The translations under genes and the position numbers were made by a program. A DNA stretch of 64,000 nucleotides from Pseudomonas eutrophicaquae. GTDB lineage: Bacteria > Pseudomonadota > Gammaproteobacteria > Pseudomonadales > Pseudomonadaceae. Positions 36,604 through 48,040 of this stretch are shown piece after piece (position 1 is the first letter of the stretch; each line of letters starts with the position of its first letter). The notes under the pieces were generated by a model. The model made no database searches. It was not told where the DNA came from and saw nothing but the letters and a program-made list of their open reading frames with translations. Location of the stretch: NCBI RefSeq assembly GCF_023544715.1, contig NZ_JAMJEZ010000011.1, positions 1 to 64,000 of the forward strand, given 5' to 3'.

Positions 36604-38184
36604 TCACTCCCACTCGATGGTCGCCGGCGGCTTGCTCGACACGTCGTAAGTGACGCGGGAGATGCCGGCGATTTCGTTGATGATGCGGTTGGAGACCTTC
36701 TCCAGCAGCTCATAGGGCAGGTGTGCCCAGCGCGCGGTCATGAAGTCGATGGTTTCCACCGCACGCAGCGCCACGACCCAGGCGTAGCGGCGGCCATCAC
36801 CGACCACGCCGACCGACTTGACCGGCTGGAACACCACGAAGGCCTGGCTGGTCTTGTGGTACCAGTCGAAGTTGCGCAGCTCCTCGATGAAGATGTGGTC
36901 AGCCTGACGCAGCAGGTCGGCGTACTCCTTCTTCACCTCGCCGAGGATCCGCACGCCAAGGCCCGGACCCGGGAACGGGTGGCGATAGACCATGTCGTAG
37001 GGCAGGCCCAGCTCGAGGCCGATCTTGCGCACCTCATCCTTGAACAGCTCACGCAGCGGCTCGACCAGCTGGAACTTCATGTCCTCCGGCAGGCCACCGA
37101 CGTTGTGGTGCGACTTGATCACGTGGGCCTTGCCAGTCTTGGCGCCGGCCGACTCGATCACGTCCGGGTAGATGGTGCCCTGGGCGAGAAAGTCGATGCC
37201 ATCGAGCTTCTTGGCCTCGGCATCAAACACCTCGATGAAGGTGCGGCCGATGATCTTGCGCTTCTCTTCCGGATCGCTGACGCCTTCTAGGCGGCCAAGG
37301 AACAGCGCCTCGGCATCGGCGCGGATCACCTTGACGCCCATGTTCTCGGCAAACATCGCCATCACCGCATCGCCTTCGTTCAGGCGCAGCAGGCCGTTGT
37401 CGACGAACACGCAGGTCAGCTGCTCACCGATCGCGCGATGCAGCAGCGCCGCGACCACCGAGGAATCCACGCCGCCGGAAAGACCCAGCAGCACCTTGCG
37501 ATCACCGACCTGCTGGCGCACGGTGGCGATGGCGTCCTCGACGATATTGGCCGCCGTCCACAGCGCCTCGCAGCCACAGATCTCCAGCAGGAAGCGCGAC
37601 AGGATGCGCCCGCCCTGCTTGGTGTGGGTCACTTCCGGGTGGAACTGCACGCCGTAGTAGCCGCACGCATCATCGGCGATAGCGGCAATCGGGCAGCTGG
37701 GGGTGCTGGCGATGATGTGGAAGCCGGGCGCCAGCTGGGTGACCTTGTCGCCATGGCTCATCCAGACATCGAGGCTCAGCATGCCATCGGCATCCATGTG
37801 GTCTTCGATGCCATCCAGCAGGCGGCTCTTGCCGACGATATCGACGCGGGCGTAGCCAAACTCGCGCAGCTCCGAGCCCTCGACCTTGCCACCGAGCTGC
37901 TCGGACATGGTCTGCATGCCGTAGCAGATGCCCAGCACCGGCACGCCCAGCTCGAACACCGCCTGCGGGGCGCGCGGGCTGTTCGCCTCATGCACCGACT
38001 CAGGACCACCGGCGAGGATGATGCCGCGCGGTGCGAAGCTGCGGATCGCCGCATCGTCCATGTCGAACGGGTGGATCTCGCAGTACACACCGATCTCGCG
38101 CACGCGGCGGGCGATCAGCTGGGTGTACTGGGAACCGAAATCGAGGATCAGGATCCGGTGAGCGTGAATGTCGTGGTGGGCCAT
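36604..38184 (-). CDS. guaA: GMP synthase (glutamine-hydrolysing)
   Basis: Converts XMP to GMP with glutamine and ATP. It has 526 residues. The N-terminal class I glutaminase domain has its nucleophile Cys87 in GICYGMQTM. The ATP-pyrophosphatase domain carries [16 protein letters not shown], and the C-terminal dimerisation domain ends [13 protein letters not shown] 38184 ([19 protein letters not shown]) is chosen; the frame extends 68 codons further upstream into the gap and guaB. It lies 79 bases after guaB on the same strand and is very likely co-transcribed with it. Confidence 0.97.
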   Translation of the reverse strand: MAHHDIHAHRILILDFGSQYTQLIARRVREIGVYCEIHPFDMDDAAIRSFAPRGIILAGGPESVHEANSPRAPQAVFELGVPVLGICYGMQTMSEQLGGKVEGSELREFGYARVDIVGKSRLLDGIEDHMDADGMLSLDVWMSHGDKVTQLAPGFHIIASTPSCPIAAIADDACGYYGVQFHPEVTHTKQGGRILSRFLLEICGCEALWTAANIVEDAIATVRQQVGDRKVLLGLSGGVDSSVVAALLHRAIGEQLTCVFVDNGLLRLNEGDAVMAMFAENMGVKVIRADAEALFLGRLEGVSDPEEKRKIIGRTFIEVFDAEAKKLDGIDFLAQGTIYPDVIESAGAKTGKAHVIKSHHNVGGLPEDMKFQLVEPLRELFKDEVRKIGLELGLPYDMVYRHPFPGPGLGVRILGEVKKEYADLLRQADHIFIEELRNFDWYHKTSQAFVVFQPVKSVGVVGDGRRYAWVVALRAVETIDFMTARWAHLPYELLEKVSNRIINEIAGISRVTYDVSSKPPATIEWE

Positions 38185-38216
38185 GGCCGTCTCTCGTAGC
38201 GGAATGCACAAACGAC

Positions 38217-38240
38217 ACGGGGCTGAAAAAGCAGCCCCGT
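38217..38240 (-). terminator. Hairpin between guaB and guaA
   Basis: A perfect 9-bp stem (ACGGGGCTG / CAGCCCCGT) with a 6-base loop, 24 bases after the guaB stop. Without a T-run downstream in the minus direction it may only attenuate, giving less guaA than guaB transcript. Confidence 0.5.
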
Positions 38241-38263
38241 ATCGCTCTGGCGGAAGTCTGGAA

Positions 38264-39817
<1,554 letters not shown>

Positions 39818-40366
39818 TCAGGGCTCGACCCGCACCAGACGCACGGCAAAGCCCAGCTGCTCGGCAAAGGTCGCCAGAAAATCCTCGTGCAAGCCCGCCT
39901 CGGCCCAGCCGTTGAAGATGAAGCCGAGGTTGGAGAAGCCGCAGGGCTGCAGGAACAGAAAGCCGTTGATGTCGTCCTCAAAGCCGCATTCGGGACAGAT
40001 GAAATTGTCGGTCTGCCCCGGCCACCACTCCTCCAGGCTCTCAAACAGCGGCTCGCCAATCTCGCGGCGACACTGCGGGCAGCCGGCTTCCTCGAGAAAA
40101 TCGCGGGTCGGGGTGTAGATACAGCGCCGGGTGATGATCTCAAGGCCATTGACCGGCTGACCGAAGGGCAGCCGCTCCGGATGCACGGCCACCCGCCGCG
40201 CCCCGGAGGCAATCGCCCAGCCCATGCGGTTGCCCGTCTGCCCGCAGGTGCTCGGCAGCGCCTCGACAATGCCACGGCGGATCAGGCTATTGAGCAAGCG
40301 CTGCGCGCGGGTTTCGTGGGCGGGCACGGTGGAAATCTGCGGAACGAGGATCAGCTGTTCGGTCAT
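39818..40366 (-). CDS. Zinc-ribbon hypothetical protein
   Basis: A 182-residue protein starting MTEQLILVPQISTVPAHETR. The middle carries two cysteine pairs (CPQCRREIG and CPECGFEDD) about 30 residues apart, an arrangement fit to bind one zinc ion as a zinc ribbon. The rest is a conserved-looking C-terminal half with repeated aromatic and acidic residues. There is no membrane segment or enzyme motif. I do not know the function. It lies upstream of guaB on the same strand, with the guaB promoter in the 84-base gap, and is divergent from xseA. ATG 40366 is chosen over the longer open frame. Confidence 0.75.
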   Translation of the reverse strand: MTEQLILVPQISTVPAHETRAQRLLNSLIRRGIVEALPSTCGQTGNRMGWAIASGARRVAVHPERLPFGQPVNGLEIITRRCIYTPTRDFLEEAGCPQCRREIGEPLFESLEEWWPGQTDNFICPECGFEDDINGFLFLQPCGFSNLGFIFNGWAEAGLHEDFLATFAEQLGFAVRLVRVEP

Positions 40367-40462
40367 GGCGACACGCGGCGGGGTCAGGGCCGGGCAGCTT
40401 AGGCGCTGGCGCGGACAAAGCAAGCCCCAGTAGCCCCGGTGGCGATGCGCAGGCGCCGAGCA

Positions 40463-40491
40463 TGGAGATCACGGCCTGCTCGGCTTATCAT
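40463..40491 (+). promoter_or_regulatory. Putative promoter directly before xseA
   Basis: TGGAGA (-35, 40463-40468), 17-base spacer, TATCAT (-10, 40486-40491), ending seven bases before the ATG at 40499. The transcript would be leaderless or nearly so. Confidence 0.4.
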
Positions 40492-40498
40492 GCCGGCC

Positions 40499-41857
40499 AT
40501 GTACAGCGATCCCTTCCAGCGGCTCGGCCTTGATCGCGAGGTCCTGACCGTCAGCCAGCTCAACCAGCGCGCCCGCCAGCTGCTCGAAGATGTCTTCCCG
40601 CAGGTCTGGGTCGAGGGCGAGATCTCCAACCTGGCGCGTCCCTCCTCCGGGCACCTCTACTTCACCCTCAAGGATGCCGGTGCCCAGGTGCGCTGCGCAC
40701 TGTTTCGCGGCAATGCCGCGCGGGTGCGTCAGGCGCTGCGCGACGGGCTGGCGGTACGCGCCCGTGGCCGGGTATCGCTCTATGAGGGGCGCGGCGACTA
40801 CCAGCTGATCGTCGATACGCTGGAGCCGGCCGGTGATGGCGCCCTGCGTCTGGCCTTCGAGGCGCTGCGCGAGCAGCTGGCCGCCGAGGGGCTGTTTGCC
40901 GAGGAGCGCAAGCGCACCCTGCCCGCGCACCCGCGGCGCGTTGGCATCATCAGCTCGCCGAGCGGCGCGGTGATCCGTGACATCGTCAGCGTGTTTGCCC
41001 GCCGCGCGCCTCATATCGAGCTGACCCTGATCCCCAGCGCCGTACAGGGCCACGAGGCCACGGCTCAACTGGTCCGCGCCCTGGCGCTGGCCGATGCCCA
41101 GGGTTTTGATGCACTGGTCCTCGCCCGTGGCGGTGGCTCGCTGGAGGATCTCTGGTGCTTCAACGAAGAAGTGCTGGCGCGCGCCATCGCGGCCTGCAGC
41201 ACCCCGATCGTCAGCGCGGTCGGTCATGAAACCGATGTGACCATCGCCGATTTTGTCGCCGATGTACGCGCCCCCACCCCCTCCGCTGCCGCCGAGCTGC
41301 TGGCGCCCGATACGCAGGCGCTGCGCCAGCGCCTGGCCGATCTGCAGGCCCGCCTGCAGCGCCGCCTGCGCCAGCAGCTCAGCCAGTATCAACAGCAGCT
41401 CGATGCCCTGACCCGGCGACTGCGCCACCCCGGTGAGCGGCTGCACCAGCAGGCACAGCGCCTCGACGAGCTGGAATTGCGCCTGCAACGCGCCCTGCTG
41501 AGCCACCAGCAGCGCCGCCAGCAGAGCCTGGACAGCCTGAGCGCGCGCCTGCACGCCCAGCATCCAGCCCGCGCGCTGCCCCAGGCTCATCAGCGCCTGC
41601 ACGCGCTGGCCGCGCGACTGCCCCGCGCCATGCAGGCGCTCCTGCGCCAGCGCCAGCAGCAGCTGCAGGCCAGCGCCCAGACCCTGCAGGCGGTCAGCCC
41701 GCTGGCCACTCTGGCGCGCGGCTACAGCATCCTGCTGGATGCCGATGGCCGGGCGATCCGCCAGAGCAGCGACACCCAGCCCGGCCAGCAACTGACCGCC
41801 CGTTTGCAACACGGCACGCTGACTATCCGGGTGGAAAAGGCCGAGCCATCCGCCTGA
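40499..41857 (+). CDS. xseA: Exodeoxyribonuclease VII large subunit
   Basis: Single-strand-specific exonuclease subunit, active with the small subunit XseB (not in this window). It has 452 residues. An N-terminal OB-fold (QVWVEGEISNLARPSSGHLYFTLKD) is followed by the catalytic region with GIISSPSGAVIRDI, ARGGGSLEDLWCFNEE and VGHETDVTIADFVAD. A long coiled-coil part precedes the C-terminal ARGYSI segment. ATG 40499 (MYSDPFQRLGLDREVLT) matches homologues; ATG 40490 lies in the putative promoter. Confidence 0.95.
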   Translation: MYSDPFQRLGLDREVLTVSQLNQRARQLLEDVFPQVWVEGEISNLARPSSGHLYFTLKDAGAQVRCALFRGNAARVRQALRDGLAVRARGRVSLYEGRGDYQLIVDTLEPAGDGALRLAFEALREQLAAEGLFAEERKRTLPAHPRRVGIISSPSGAVIRDIVSVFARRAPHIELTLIPSAVQGHEATAQLVRALALADAQGFDALVLARGGGSLEDLWCFNEEVLARAIAACSTPIVSAVGHETDVTIADFVADVRAPTPSAAAELLAPDTQALRQRLADLQARLQRRLRQQLSQYQQQLDALTRRLRHPGERLHQQAQRLDELELRLQRALLSHQQRRQQSLDSLSARLHAQHPARALPQAHQRLHALAARLPRAMQALLRQRQQQLQASAQTLQAVSPLATLARGYSILLDADGRAIRQSSDTQPGQQLTARLQHGTLTIRVEKAEPSA

Positions 41858-41902
41858 CACCCGGCGCTCGCGCACCCCTTCCCCCATGAATCAGGAGAGC
41901 CC

Positions 41903-43177
41903 ATGCCCGAGGAACTGAGCATCGCCCTGCACTGGCTGCAGGGTCAGCCTGAACTGTTTGCCATTCTCTGTTTGAGCCTGCTGGCCTTTGTCGCCTGGCT
42001 GGTCAACTGGCTGGTCAAGCACCTGCTGGTGCGAGGCATCCACCGGGCGCTGGGTTTTACTGCGCTGGGGCGCGATGTGGTTTCGGGGGATCAGAGCGTG
42101 ATCCGCCGCCTTTCCAACATGACGCCCGCGCTGGTCATCTCCAACGGCATCGGGCTAATCCCGCACCTGCCCGCGCCGCTGGTCAGCGTGGTGCATAACG
42201 TGTGCAGCGCCTTTGTGGTCCTGACCCTGGCGCTGGCCATCAGCGGCACCCTGACGCTGGCCAACCGGCTGTACCAGCGCCGCCCGGATGCCCACCTGAA
42301 GCCGATCAAGGGCTATATCCAGGTGGTGAAGATCGGTGTGTTTGCCATCGCCACCATCCTGATCATCGCCACCCTGATCGATCGCTCACCGCTGATCCTG
42401 CTGTCCGGCCTTGGGGCGATGGCGGCGGTGCTGATGCTGATCTTCCAGGACACCCTGCTGTCGCTGGTGGCCAGCGTGCAGATCTCTTCCGGGGATATCG
42501 TGCGGGTCGGCGACTGGGTGGAGATGCCGACGCTGAGCGCCGATGGCGATGTGATCGACATCGCCCTGCACACCGTCAAGGTGCAGAACTGGGACAAGAC
42601 CATCACCACCATCCCCACGCGCCGCTTTATCACCGACGCCTTCAAGAACTGGCGCGGCATGCAGGAGTCGGGCGGGCGGCGCATCAAGCGCAGCCTGTAT
42701 CTGGATCAGAACAGCGTGCATTTTCTCGATGCCCGGGAAATCGAGCATCTGAGCGGTTTCGCCCTGCTCAGCGACTATGTCGCCAGCAAGCAGGACGAGC
42801 TGGATACCTGGAACCGCCGCCTGCGCGAACAGGGCGCGGCCGCGCTGAACCAGCGCCGGGTCACCAACCTCGGCACCTTCCGCATCTATGTGGAAAGCTA
42901 CCTGCGCCACAACCCGCGCATCCGTCAGGACATGACCCTGCTGGTGCGCCAGCTCGGCCCGACCGCCGATGGCCTGCCGCTGGAGCTGTACTGCTTCACC
43001 GCGACCACCGCCTGGGCGGAGTACGAGGCGATCCAGGCGGACATCTTCGACCACCTGCTGGCGATTCTGCCGGAGTTCGGTCTGCGGGTGTTCCAGCATC
43101 CCAGTGGGCAGGATCTGCAGCGCCTGCAGCCGATGCATCCTGCGGCACAGCACAACAACACCCTGTCCGGCGCCTGA
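41903..43177 (+). CDS. MscS-family mechanosensitive channel (YbdG-like)
   Basis: Inner-membrane channel of 424 residues of the MscS family, most like the larger E. coli YbdG/MscM. About five membrane helices are followed by the MscS pore and beta domains: LLSGLGAMAAVLMLIFQDTL then SSGDIVRVGDWVEMPTLSADGDVIDI and NWDKTITTIPTRRFITDAF. The C-terminal part (about 260-424) is cytoplasmic. It protects against hypo-osmotic shock. It starts 45 bases after xseA on the same strand and converges with the TonB receptor. Confidence 0.9.
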   Translation: MPEELSIALHWLQGQPELFAILCLSLLAFVAWLVNWLVKHLLVRGIHRALGFTALGRDVVSGDQSVIRRLSNMTPALVISNGIGLIPHLPAPLVSVVHNVCSAFVVLTLALAISGTLTLANRLYQRRPDAHLKPIKGYIQVVKIGVFAIATILIIATLIDRSPLILLSGLGAMAAVLMLIFQDTLLSLVASVQISSGDIVRVGDWVEMPTLSADGDVIDIALHTVKVQNWDKTITTIPTRRFITDAFKNWRGMQESGGRRIKRSLYLDQNSVHFLDAREIEHLSGFALLSDYVASKQDELDTWNRRLREQGAAALNQRRVTNLGTFRIYVESYLRHNPRIRQDMTLLVRQLGPTADGLPLELYCFTATTAWAEYEAIQADIFDHLLAILPEFGLRVFQHPSGQDLQRLQPMHPAAQHNNTLSGA

Positions 43178-43202
43178 ATGCAGGCCTGACACAACGGCTA
43201 TA

Positions 43203-43237
43203 GGCACCGGGCCTAGGTACATACCGGGCCCGGTGCC
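43203..43237. terminator. Hairpin between the channel gene and the TonB receptor
   Basis: A 10-bp stem (GGCACCGGGC / GCCCGGTGCC) with a 15-base loop, between two convergent genes. There is no T-run. It probably limits read-through both ways. Confidence 0.45.
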
Positions 43238-43243
43238 ACGGAC

Positions 43244-45622
43244 TCAGAAGTCCAGGCTCATCCCGGCATAGAAGGAACGCCCCATGCCTGGCACCGCCGT
43301 GCCCCAAGGCAGACCTTGCAGCTGCATGGTGCTGCCCTGGGCGGTATAGGCGCCGCCGGTGGGCAGGAAGTACAGCTTGTCGGCAAGGTTCTCGACCCCG
43401 AAATCGACCCGCAACTGATCCCAGCGGTGACTGAGGCGCAGGTTGAACAGGGTGTAGCCCGGGGTTTCGATTTCGTTACGGATATCCGAGCCGTCATTCT
43501 TGGCCTGCACACTGACCATCTCCAGACGATTGCTCCAGCCTTGCCACTGCTGGGTCAGGCTGACGGTCGCGTTGAGGGGCATGATGTTGTACAACTCATC
43601 ATCGGTGTCACGGTTCTTGCCGTTGCTGTAGTTGACCAGCGCCTCCAGCCCCCACTGCCCCAGCGCGCTGCGCAGCAGCGGCATGCGCCCGGCAATATCC
43701 ACCCCATAGATACGCGCTGACTGGTTGGCGTATTGCAGGACGTTGAAGGTATTGGGCTGCCACGGCCGGTCAGGACGGCTGACCGCATCGATGTAGTTGT
43801 CGATGTGGGTGTAGAACGGCGTGATCTTCAGCTCATGGCGTCGATCGGCACTGTGCCAGTCGAAGGCGCTCGACAGGGTGTAAGCGGTTTCTGGCTTGAG
43901 CCCGACATCACCGACGTAGCCGTTGCCGTCCCCGGCAAAGTTGTTCATGCCCGCAGCCATCGGCCAGCTCGACCAGGTGTAGCGCTCGTACAGATTGGGC
44001 GAGCGCACCTTACGGGCCAGGCCAAATTCGATGTCCAGGGTTTCATCGTGGCTGTAGCGTGCCAAAGCCGTGGCATCCCAGTTGTGATCGACGCGCCGGT
44101 GCTCGCGGGCATTGAAGGCCGCCGCTTCGCTGGCCTGGCGAGCGCCCATGTGCTTGGCATCATCCAGCGGATTCGTGCTGTAGCCGCGCGCCGGCCCCGC
44201 GTCACTGGAGACCCGCTCGTAGCGCAGCCCTACCAGGGTCAGCCACGCGGGCGTGATGGCCCGCTCCCACTCGGCAAACACGGCCAGGCGGTCACGCTCA
44301 CCGTCATTGATGTTCTCAAAGGTCCCTGGCCACATGCCGCCACCGGAAGCCGGCCAGTAGTCATCCAGCCGGTAACGCTGATATTCGCTGCCCAGACGCA
44401 ACTGATCGCGACGGCTCAGATCGATGCTGGCCTTGACACTCGCGCCCAGGGTGGTGCTTTCGCTGAGCATCGGCATGCCCGCCGCGCAGGTGGCACCAAT
44501 CGGACCGCAGGGTTTTCCGTCGATCGAGCCCGGGATCATCGACTGCGGGCCGTACCAGAAGCGCTTGTCCGGGCCGAAGTCCATCTCATGCTCGACCGAC
44601 TCGCGATACACACGGGTTTCCAGGCTGCCCCAGGCCTGCTGGCTCAAATAGCGCAGGTTGATCCGCTCCTGGGTGTTGTCGGTCAGGTCCATGCGCTGAT
44701 TGGGGAACAGCTCCTCCGGCACTTCCTGACGTCCCAGCGACAGTTCCAGCAGGTCCTCACCGAAGCGATGGGCCATGCTCAGCTGATGATTGCGGCTCTC
44801 AAAGGCGCTCGAAGCCACCTCATCCAGCGCGGCGCGCTCGCCCAGGCGACCGGTGGCCTGGGATACCTTGAAATCGCCCCCGGCCGTGTAGTTGTTGGCC
44901 TTGCTGTAGCTGCCGCTGTAACGAATGTTGAAGGCGTCGCTGGCATGCGTCAGGGACAGGTTGCCGCGGCGCGCATCATTGTTGCTCTGCCATGAAGCCC
45001 CCACCGTGCCCTTGTTCAGGGTCTGACCGGCTTCGGCAAACTCCGGCTCGCGGCTGTCGGCGATGATGGTGCCGCCGATGCTGTCACCACCAACACTCAC
45101 CGGGGTGATGCCGGCAAACACCTTCAGCTCACCGAGCGCACTGGGCTCGACGTAGGAGAGCGGCGGGTTCATATGGTTGGGGCAGGAGGCGATCAAGTCC
45201 ATGCCATCAACCTTGATGCGCAGGCGATCATCGGCCAGACCGCGGATCGAGGGCAGGCTGGAGATCCCGCCGGCGCCATTGAGGTTCACGCCGGGGACAC
45301 CGCGCAGCAGCTCAGCGGTATCGGCACGGTTAGCGCTGGCCGCACGCTCGCCCAGCTCGACGCGCTGACTGGCCGGCCAGTCACGGGCTACGGCCCGCAC
45401 TTCACGGGAAGGTGCAGCCGGGTTGCCACGCTTGATCACCAGCGGCGCGGTCTCTTCGGATTCGGCCAAGATCGCCTCCGGGGAGGCTGCTGCAGCCTGC
45501 AACGGCAGGGCCAGCGCCCCCAGCAGCGCCGCATGGGCCGGCCACCAGCGGCGCTGGAACGGATGGAGGGCAAACAGGGAAGACGGGCGCGCGGCGCCGC
45601 GGATCGAACGGATAACGGACAT
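43244..45622 (-). CDS. oprC: TonB-dependent copper receptor, OprC/NosA type
   Basis: Outer-membrane receptor of 792 residues. A long signal peptide (about 1-46) and a plug domain with LRGVPGVNLNGAGGISSLPS and IRGLADDRLRIKVDGM are followed by a 22-strand barrel ending in the C-terminal phenylalanine (MSLDF). Copper-ligand patterns of the OprC family are visible: C147-P-N-H-M151 (CxxxM) in the plug and H345-E-M347 (HxM). The gene lies by leuA as in P. aeruginosa, with a DUF2946 gene upstream. Members import copper, or in NosA supply it for nitrous oxide reductase. ATG 45622 is chosen, since the longer frame overlaps the DUF2946 gene. Confidence 0.85.
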   Translation of the reverse strand: MSVIRSIRGAARPSSLFALHPFQRRWWPAHAALLGALALPLQAAAASPEAILAESEETAPLVIKRGNPAAPSREVRAVARDWPASQRVELGERAASANRADTAELLRGVPGVNLNGAGGISSLPSIRGLADDRLRIKVDGMDLIASCPNHMNPPLSYVEPSALGELKVFAGITPVSVGGDSIGGTIIADSREPEFAEAGQTLNKGTVGASWQSNNDARRGNLSLTHASDAFNIRYSGSYSKANNYTAGGDFKVSQATGRLGERAALDEVASSAFESRNHQLSMAHRFGEDLLELSLGRQEVPEELFPNQRMDLTDNTQERINLRYLSQQAWGSLETRVYRESVEHEMDFGPDKRFWYGPQSMIPGSIDGKPCGPIGATCAAGMPMLSESTTLGASVKASIDLSRRDQLRLGSEYQRYRLDDYWPASGGGMWPGTFENINDGERDRLAVFAEWERAITPAWLTLVGLRYERVSSDAGPARGYSTNPLDDAKHMGARQASEAAAFNAREHRRVDHNWDATALARYSHDETLDIEFGLARKVRSPNLYERYTWSSWPMAAGMNNFAGDGNGYVGDVGLKPETAYTLSSAFDWHSADRRHELKITPFYTHIDNYIDAVSRPDRPWQPNTFNVLQYANQSARIYGVDIAGRMPLLRSALGQWGLEALVNYSNGKNRDTDDELYNIMPLNATVSLTQQWQGWSNRLEMVSVQAKNDGSDIRNEIETPGYTLFNLRLSHRWDQLRVDFGVENLADKLYFLPTGGAYTAQGSTMQLQGLPWGTAVPGMGRSFYAGMSLDF

Positions 45623-45696
45623 GACAAAATTTCCACACAAGAACGCTGCACAGCATCCCCCGCAGGCGCAGCCGCGGGGCGATGGTTTCGGATAAT

Positions 45697-46074
45697 TCAG
45701 GCGTGGAAGGTTGGCGGGCCGCGTGGCCGGCGGGCCGCCGGTGGCGCCTGCGGCAGGCTCTGGCGTGCGGGCAGGTAGTGGTGCGGGTTGGCCGTCGGCT
45801 CCGGCAGCCACAACTGCAAGGCAGGCAGCAGCGCGGGGCTCGCGCTCAGCAAGGTGCAGTAACCACACTGCGCCAGGCATTGCACCCACTCGGGCGGTCC
45901 CGACTCTGCCGAAAGCGCCTCATCGCTGCAATGCAGGGCTTGCAGATCGATGACATCAGCCAGAGCGGCGCCGTCCAAGGCGCGCAGCTGCGAGTAGAGC
46001 GGCCCGGCAAAAGCCATCAGCACCGCGAACAGGCCAAGCCAGGCCGCCAGATGCGTGCGTGCATGACGTATCAC
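45697..46074 (-). CDS. DUF2946 family protein
   Basis: A 125-residue protein of the DUF2946 group often found beside copper TonB receptors. A hydrophobic N-terminal segment (HLAAWLGLFAVLMAFAGPLY) acts as signal or anchor. The middle carries CSDEA and CLAQCGYCTLL, with closely spaced cysteines able to bind metal. The C-terminus is Pro/Arg-rich and histidine-containing. The start is taken as GTG 46074 because AGGAGGG lies seven bases upstream; ATG 46134 has no such site and adds 20 residues. The receptor starts 74 bases downstream of it. A periplasmic copper-handling role is inferred, not shown. Confidence 0.75.
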   Translation of the reverse strand: MIRHARTHLAAWLGLFAVLMAFAGPLYSQLRALDGAALADVIDLQALHCSDEALSAESGPPEWVQCLAQCGYCTLLSASPALLPALQLWLPEPTANPHHYLPARQSLPQAPPAARRPRGPPTFHA

Positions 46075-46356
46075 CCGAAAGCCCTCCTGTGCGCGGGGTG
46101 GAGCGGCGACGAACCGCGTTGCGGTGGCGATCATCGCATGGGCGCTGCCGTCACCCGGTGCGACACGCCGCCGCAGCCAAAATAGCTGCGCAAAATATGC
46201 CGAAAATTAGCCTGATTAGCGCAATAAAAAATGAATTAACGTTTGCCATAAAGTCAGAAATCTCATTTTTTTTACAATGCTTGCCATATCTTGCCGGCAC
46301 TTCTAGGGTAAGTGCCATCGGACCGCTGTTGTGTCCCGCCTCTTCAGGAATCTGCC
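46075..46356. promoter_or_regulatory. AT-rich divergent control region of oprC-DUF2946 and leuA
   Basis: A 282-base gap between divergent genes. Bases about 46180-46295 are strikingly AT-rich for this genome, with long A/T runs. TTGCCATA occurs twice as an exact direct repeat (46243-46250 and 46281-46288). TACAAT (46273-46278) is a possible leuA -10 box without a good -35. A 7-bp hairpin (46296-46316) lies in the presumed leuA leader. I see no leader peptide rich in leucine codons and no recognisable copper-regulator operator. Confidence 0.5.
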
Positions 46357-48009
46357 ATGCCCATGCTCAAAGACCCTTCGACCAAATACCGTCCGTTCCC
46401 GCAGATCAACATCCCCGACCGCACCTGGCCGAATCAGGTGATCGACAAGGCACCGATCTGGCTGTCTTCTGATTTGCGTGACGGCAACCAGTCGCTGATC
46501 GAGCCGATGGACGCCGAGAAGAAGCTGCGCATGTTCAAGGCGCTGGTCGCAGTTGGCGTCAAGGAAATCGAAGTGGGCTTTCCGTCCGCCTCGCAGACCG
46601 ACTTCGACTTCGTGCGTGAGCTGATCGAAGGCGGCCACATTCCCGATGACACCACCATCCAGGTGCTGACCCAGGCCCGTGAGGATCTGATCACCCGCAC
46701 CTTCGAGTCGCTCAAGGGCGCGAAGAAGGCCATCGTTCACTACTACAACGCCACCGCGCCGAGCTTCCGCCGCATCGTCTTCAACCAGGACCAGGCCGGC
46801 GTGATCCAGATCGCTGTCAACGCCGGGCAGATCATCAAGCGTCTGGCCGCCGAGAATCCGGACACCGACTGGCGCTTCCAGTACTCGCCGGAGATCTTCA
46901 GCTCCACCGAGCCGGAGTTCGCTGTCGAGGTGTGCAACCAGGTGATCGAGGTGTTCCAGCCGACGCCGGAGCGCAAGCTGATCCTCAACCTGCCGGCCAC
47001 CGTCGAGGCAGCCACGCCGAACGTCTACGCCGACCAGATCGAGTGGTTCTGCCGGCACATCAACCAGCGCGACAGCGTGCTGGTCAGCCTGCACACCCAC
47101 AACGATCGTGGCACCGGCGTGGCCGCGACTGAGCTTGGCCTGATGGCCGGCGCGGATCGCGTCGAAGGCTGCCTGTTCGGCAACGGCGAGCGCACCGGCA
47201 ACGTCGACCTCGTTACCGTGGCGCTGAACATGTACACCCAGGGCGTTGATCCTAAGCTCGATTTCTCCGACATCGACGGCGTGCGCAAGGTGGTCGAGGA
47301 GTGCAACCAGCTGCCGGTGCACCCGCGTCATCCGTATGTCGGCGATCTGGTGCACACCGCCTTCTCCGGCTCGCACCAGGACGCGATCCGCAAGGGCTTT
47401 GCCCAACAGGACCCGAATGGCATCTGGGAAGTACCCTATCTGCCGATCGACCCGGCGGACATCGGTCGCAGCTACGAGGCGGTGATCCGCGTCAACAGCC
47501 AGTCCGGCAAGGGCGGCATCACCTTCCTGCTCGAGCAGGAATACGGCATCAGCCTGCCGCGGCGCATGCAGATTGAGTTCAGCCAGGTGGTGCAGCGTGA
47601 GACCGACCGCCACGGTCTGGAAATGAGTGCCCGGCAGATCCACGACCTGCTGGTCGAGGAGTACCTGAGTGGCCCGGCGGCCTATGTGCTGAAGAGCCAT
47701 CGCCTGCAGGAAGAGAACGGCGTCACCCAGGTCGAGGTGCAGATCGAGCACAACGGTAGCGCGCAAACCCTCGCCGGGACTGGTAACGGCCCGCTGGAAG
47801 CGCTGGTCGCCGCCCTGCCCGAGCAACTGGAAATCATGGATTACAGCGAGCACGCCATCGGCGCCGGTACCGACGCCAAGGCCGCGGCCTATATCGAACT
47901 GCGTGTGAACGGTGGCCGCCCGCTGCATGGGGTCGGCATCGACGGCAACCTGACCACGGCGAGCTTCCGCGCCCTGTTCAGCGCGCTGAACCGCGCTCTG
48001 CACGCCTGA
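46357..48009 (+). CDS. leuA: 2-isopropylmalate synthase
   Basis: Condenses 2-ketoisovalerate with acetyl-CoA, the first step of leucine synthesis. It has 550 residues of the larger LeuA type 2 class common in pseudomonads. The TIM-barrel begins with [14 protein letters not shown], and the metal-binding HTHNDRGTG lies mid-protein. The C-terminal LeuA allosteric domain (about 430-550) is the site of leucine feedback. ATG 46357 ([12 protein letters not shown]) has AGGA upstream; GTG and other upstream codons are not supported. It is a stand-alone gene divergent from the oprC pair and followed by a terminator. Confidence 0.96.
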   Translation: MPMLKDPSTKYRPFPQINIPDRTWPNQVIDKAPIWLSSDLRDGNQSLIEPMDAEKKLRMFKALVAVGVKEIEVGFPSASQTDFDFVRELIEGGHIPDDTTIQVLTQAREDLITRTFESLKGAKKAIVHYYNATAPSFRRIVFNQDQAGVIQIAVNAGQIIKRLAAENPDTDWRFQYSPEIFSSTEPEFAVEVCNQVIEVFQPTPERKLILNLPATVEAATPNVYADQIEWFCRHINQRDSVLVSLHTHNDRGTGVAATELGLMAGADRVEGCLFGNGERTGNVDLVTVALNMYTQGVDPKLDFSDIDGVRKVVEECNQLPVHPRHPYVGDLVHTAFSGSHQDAIRKGFAQQDPNGIWEVPYLPIDPADIGRSYEAVIRVNSQSGKGGITFLLEQEYGISLPRRMQIEFSQVVQRETDRHGLEMSARQIHDLLVEEYLSGPAAYVLKSHRLQEENGVTQVEVQIEHNGSAQTLAGTGNGPLEALVAALPEQLEIMDYSEHAIGAGTDAKAAAYIELRVNGGRPLHGVGIDGNLTTASFRALFSALNRALHA

Positions 48010-48040
48010 TCGCCGCCTCCCGCACCCCGGGAGATGCGCC

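Noticed and set aside
46075-46356. Leucine attenuator peptide or copper-regulator operator upstream of leuA/oprC
   Set aside because: No short frame with consecutive leucine codons and no dyad resembling a CueR- or CopR-type site was found.
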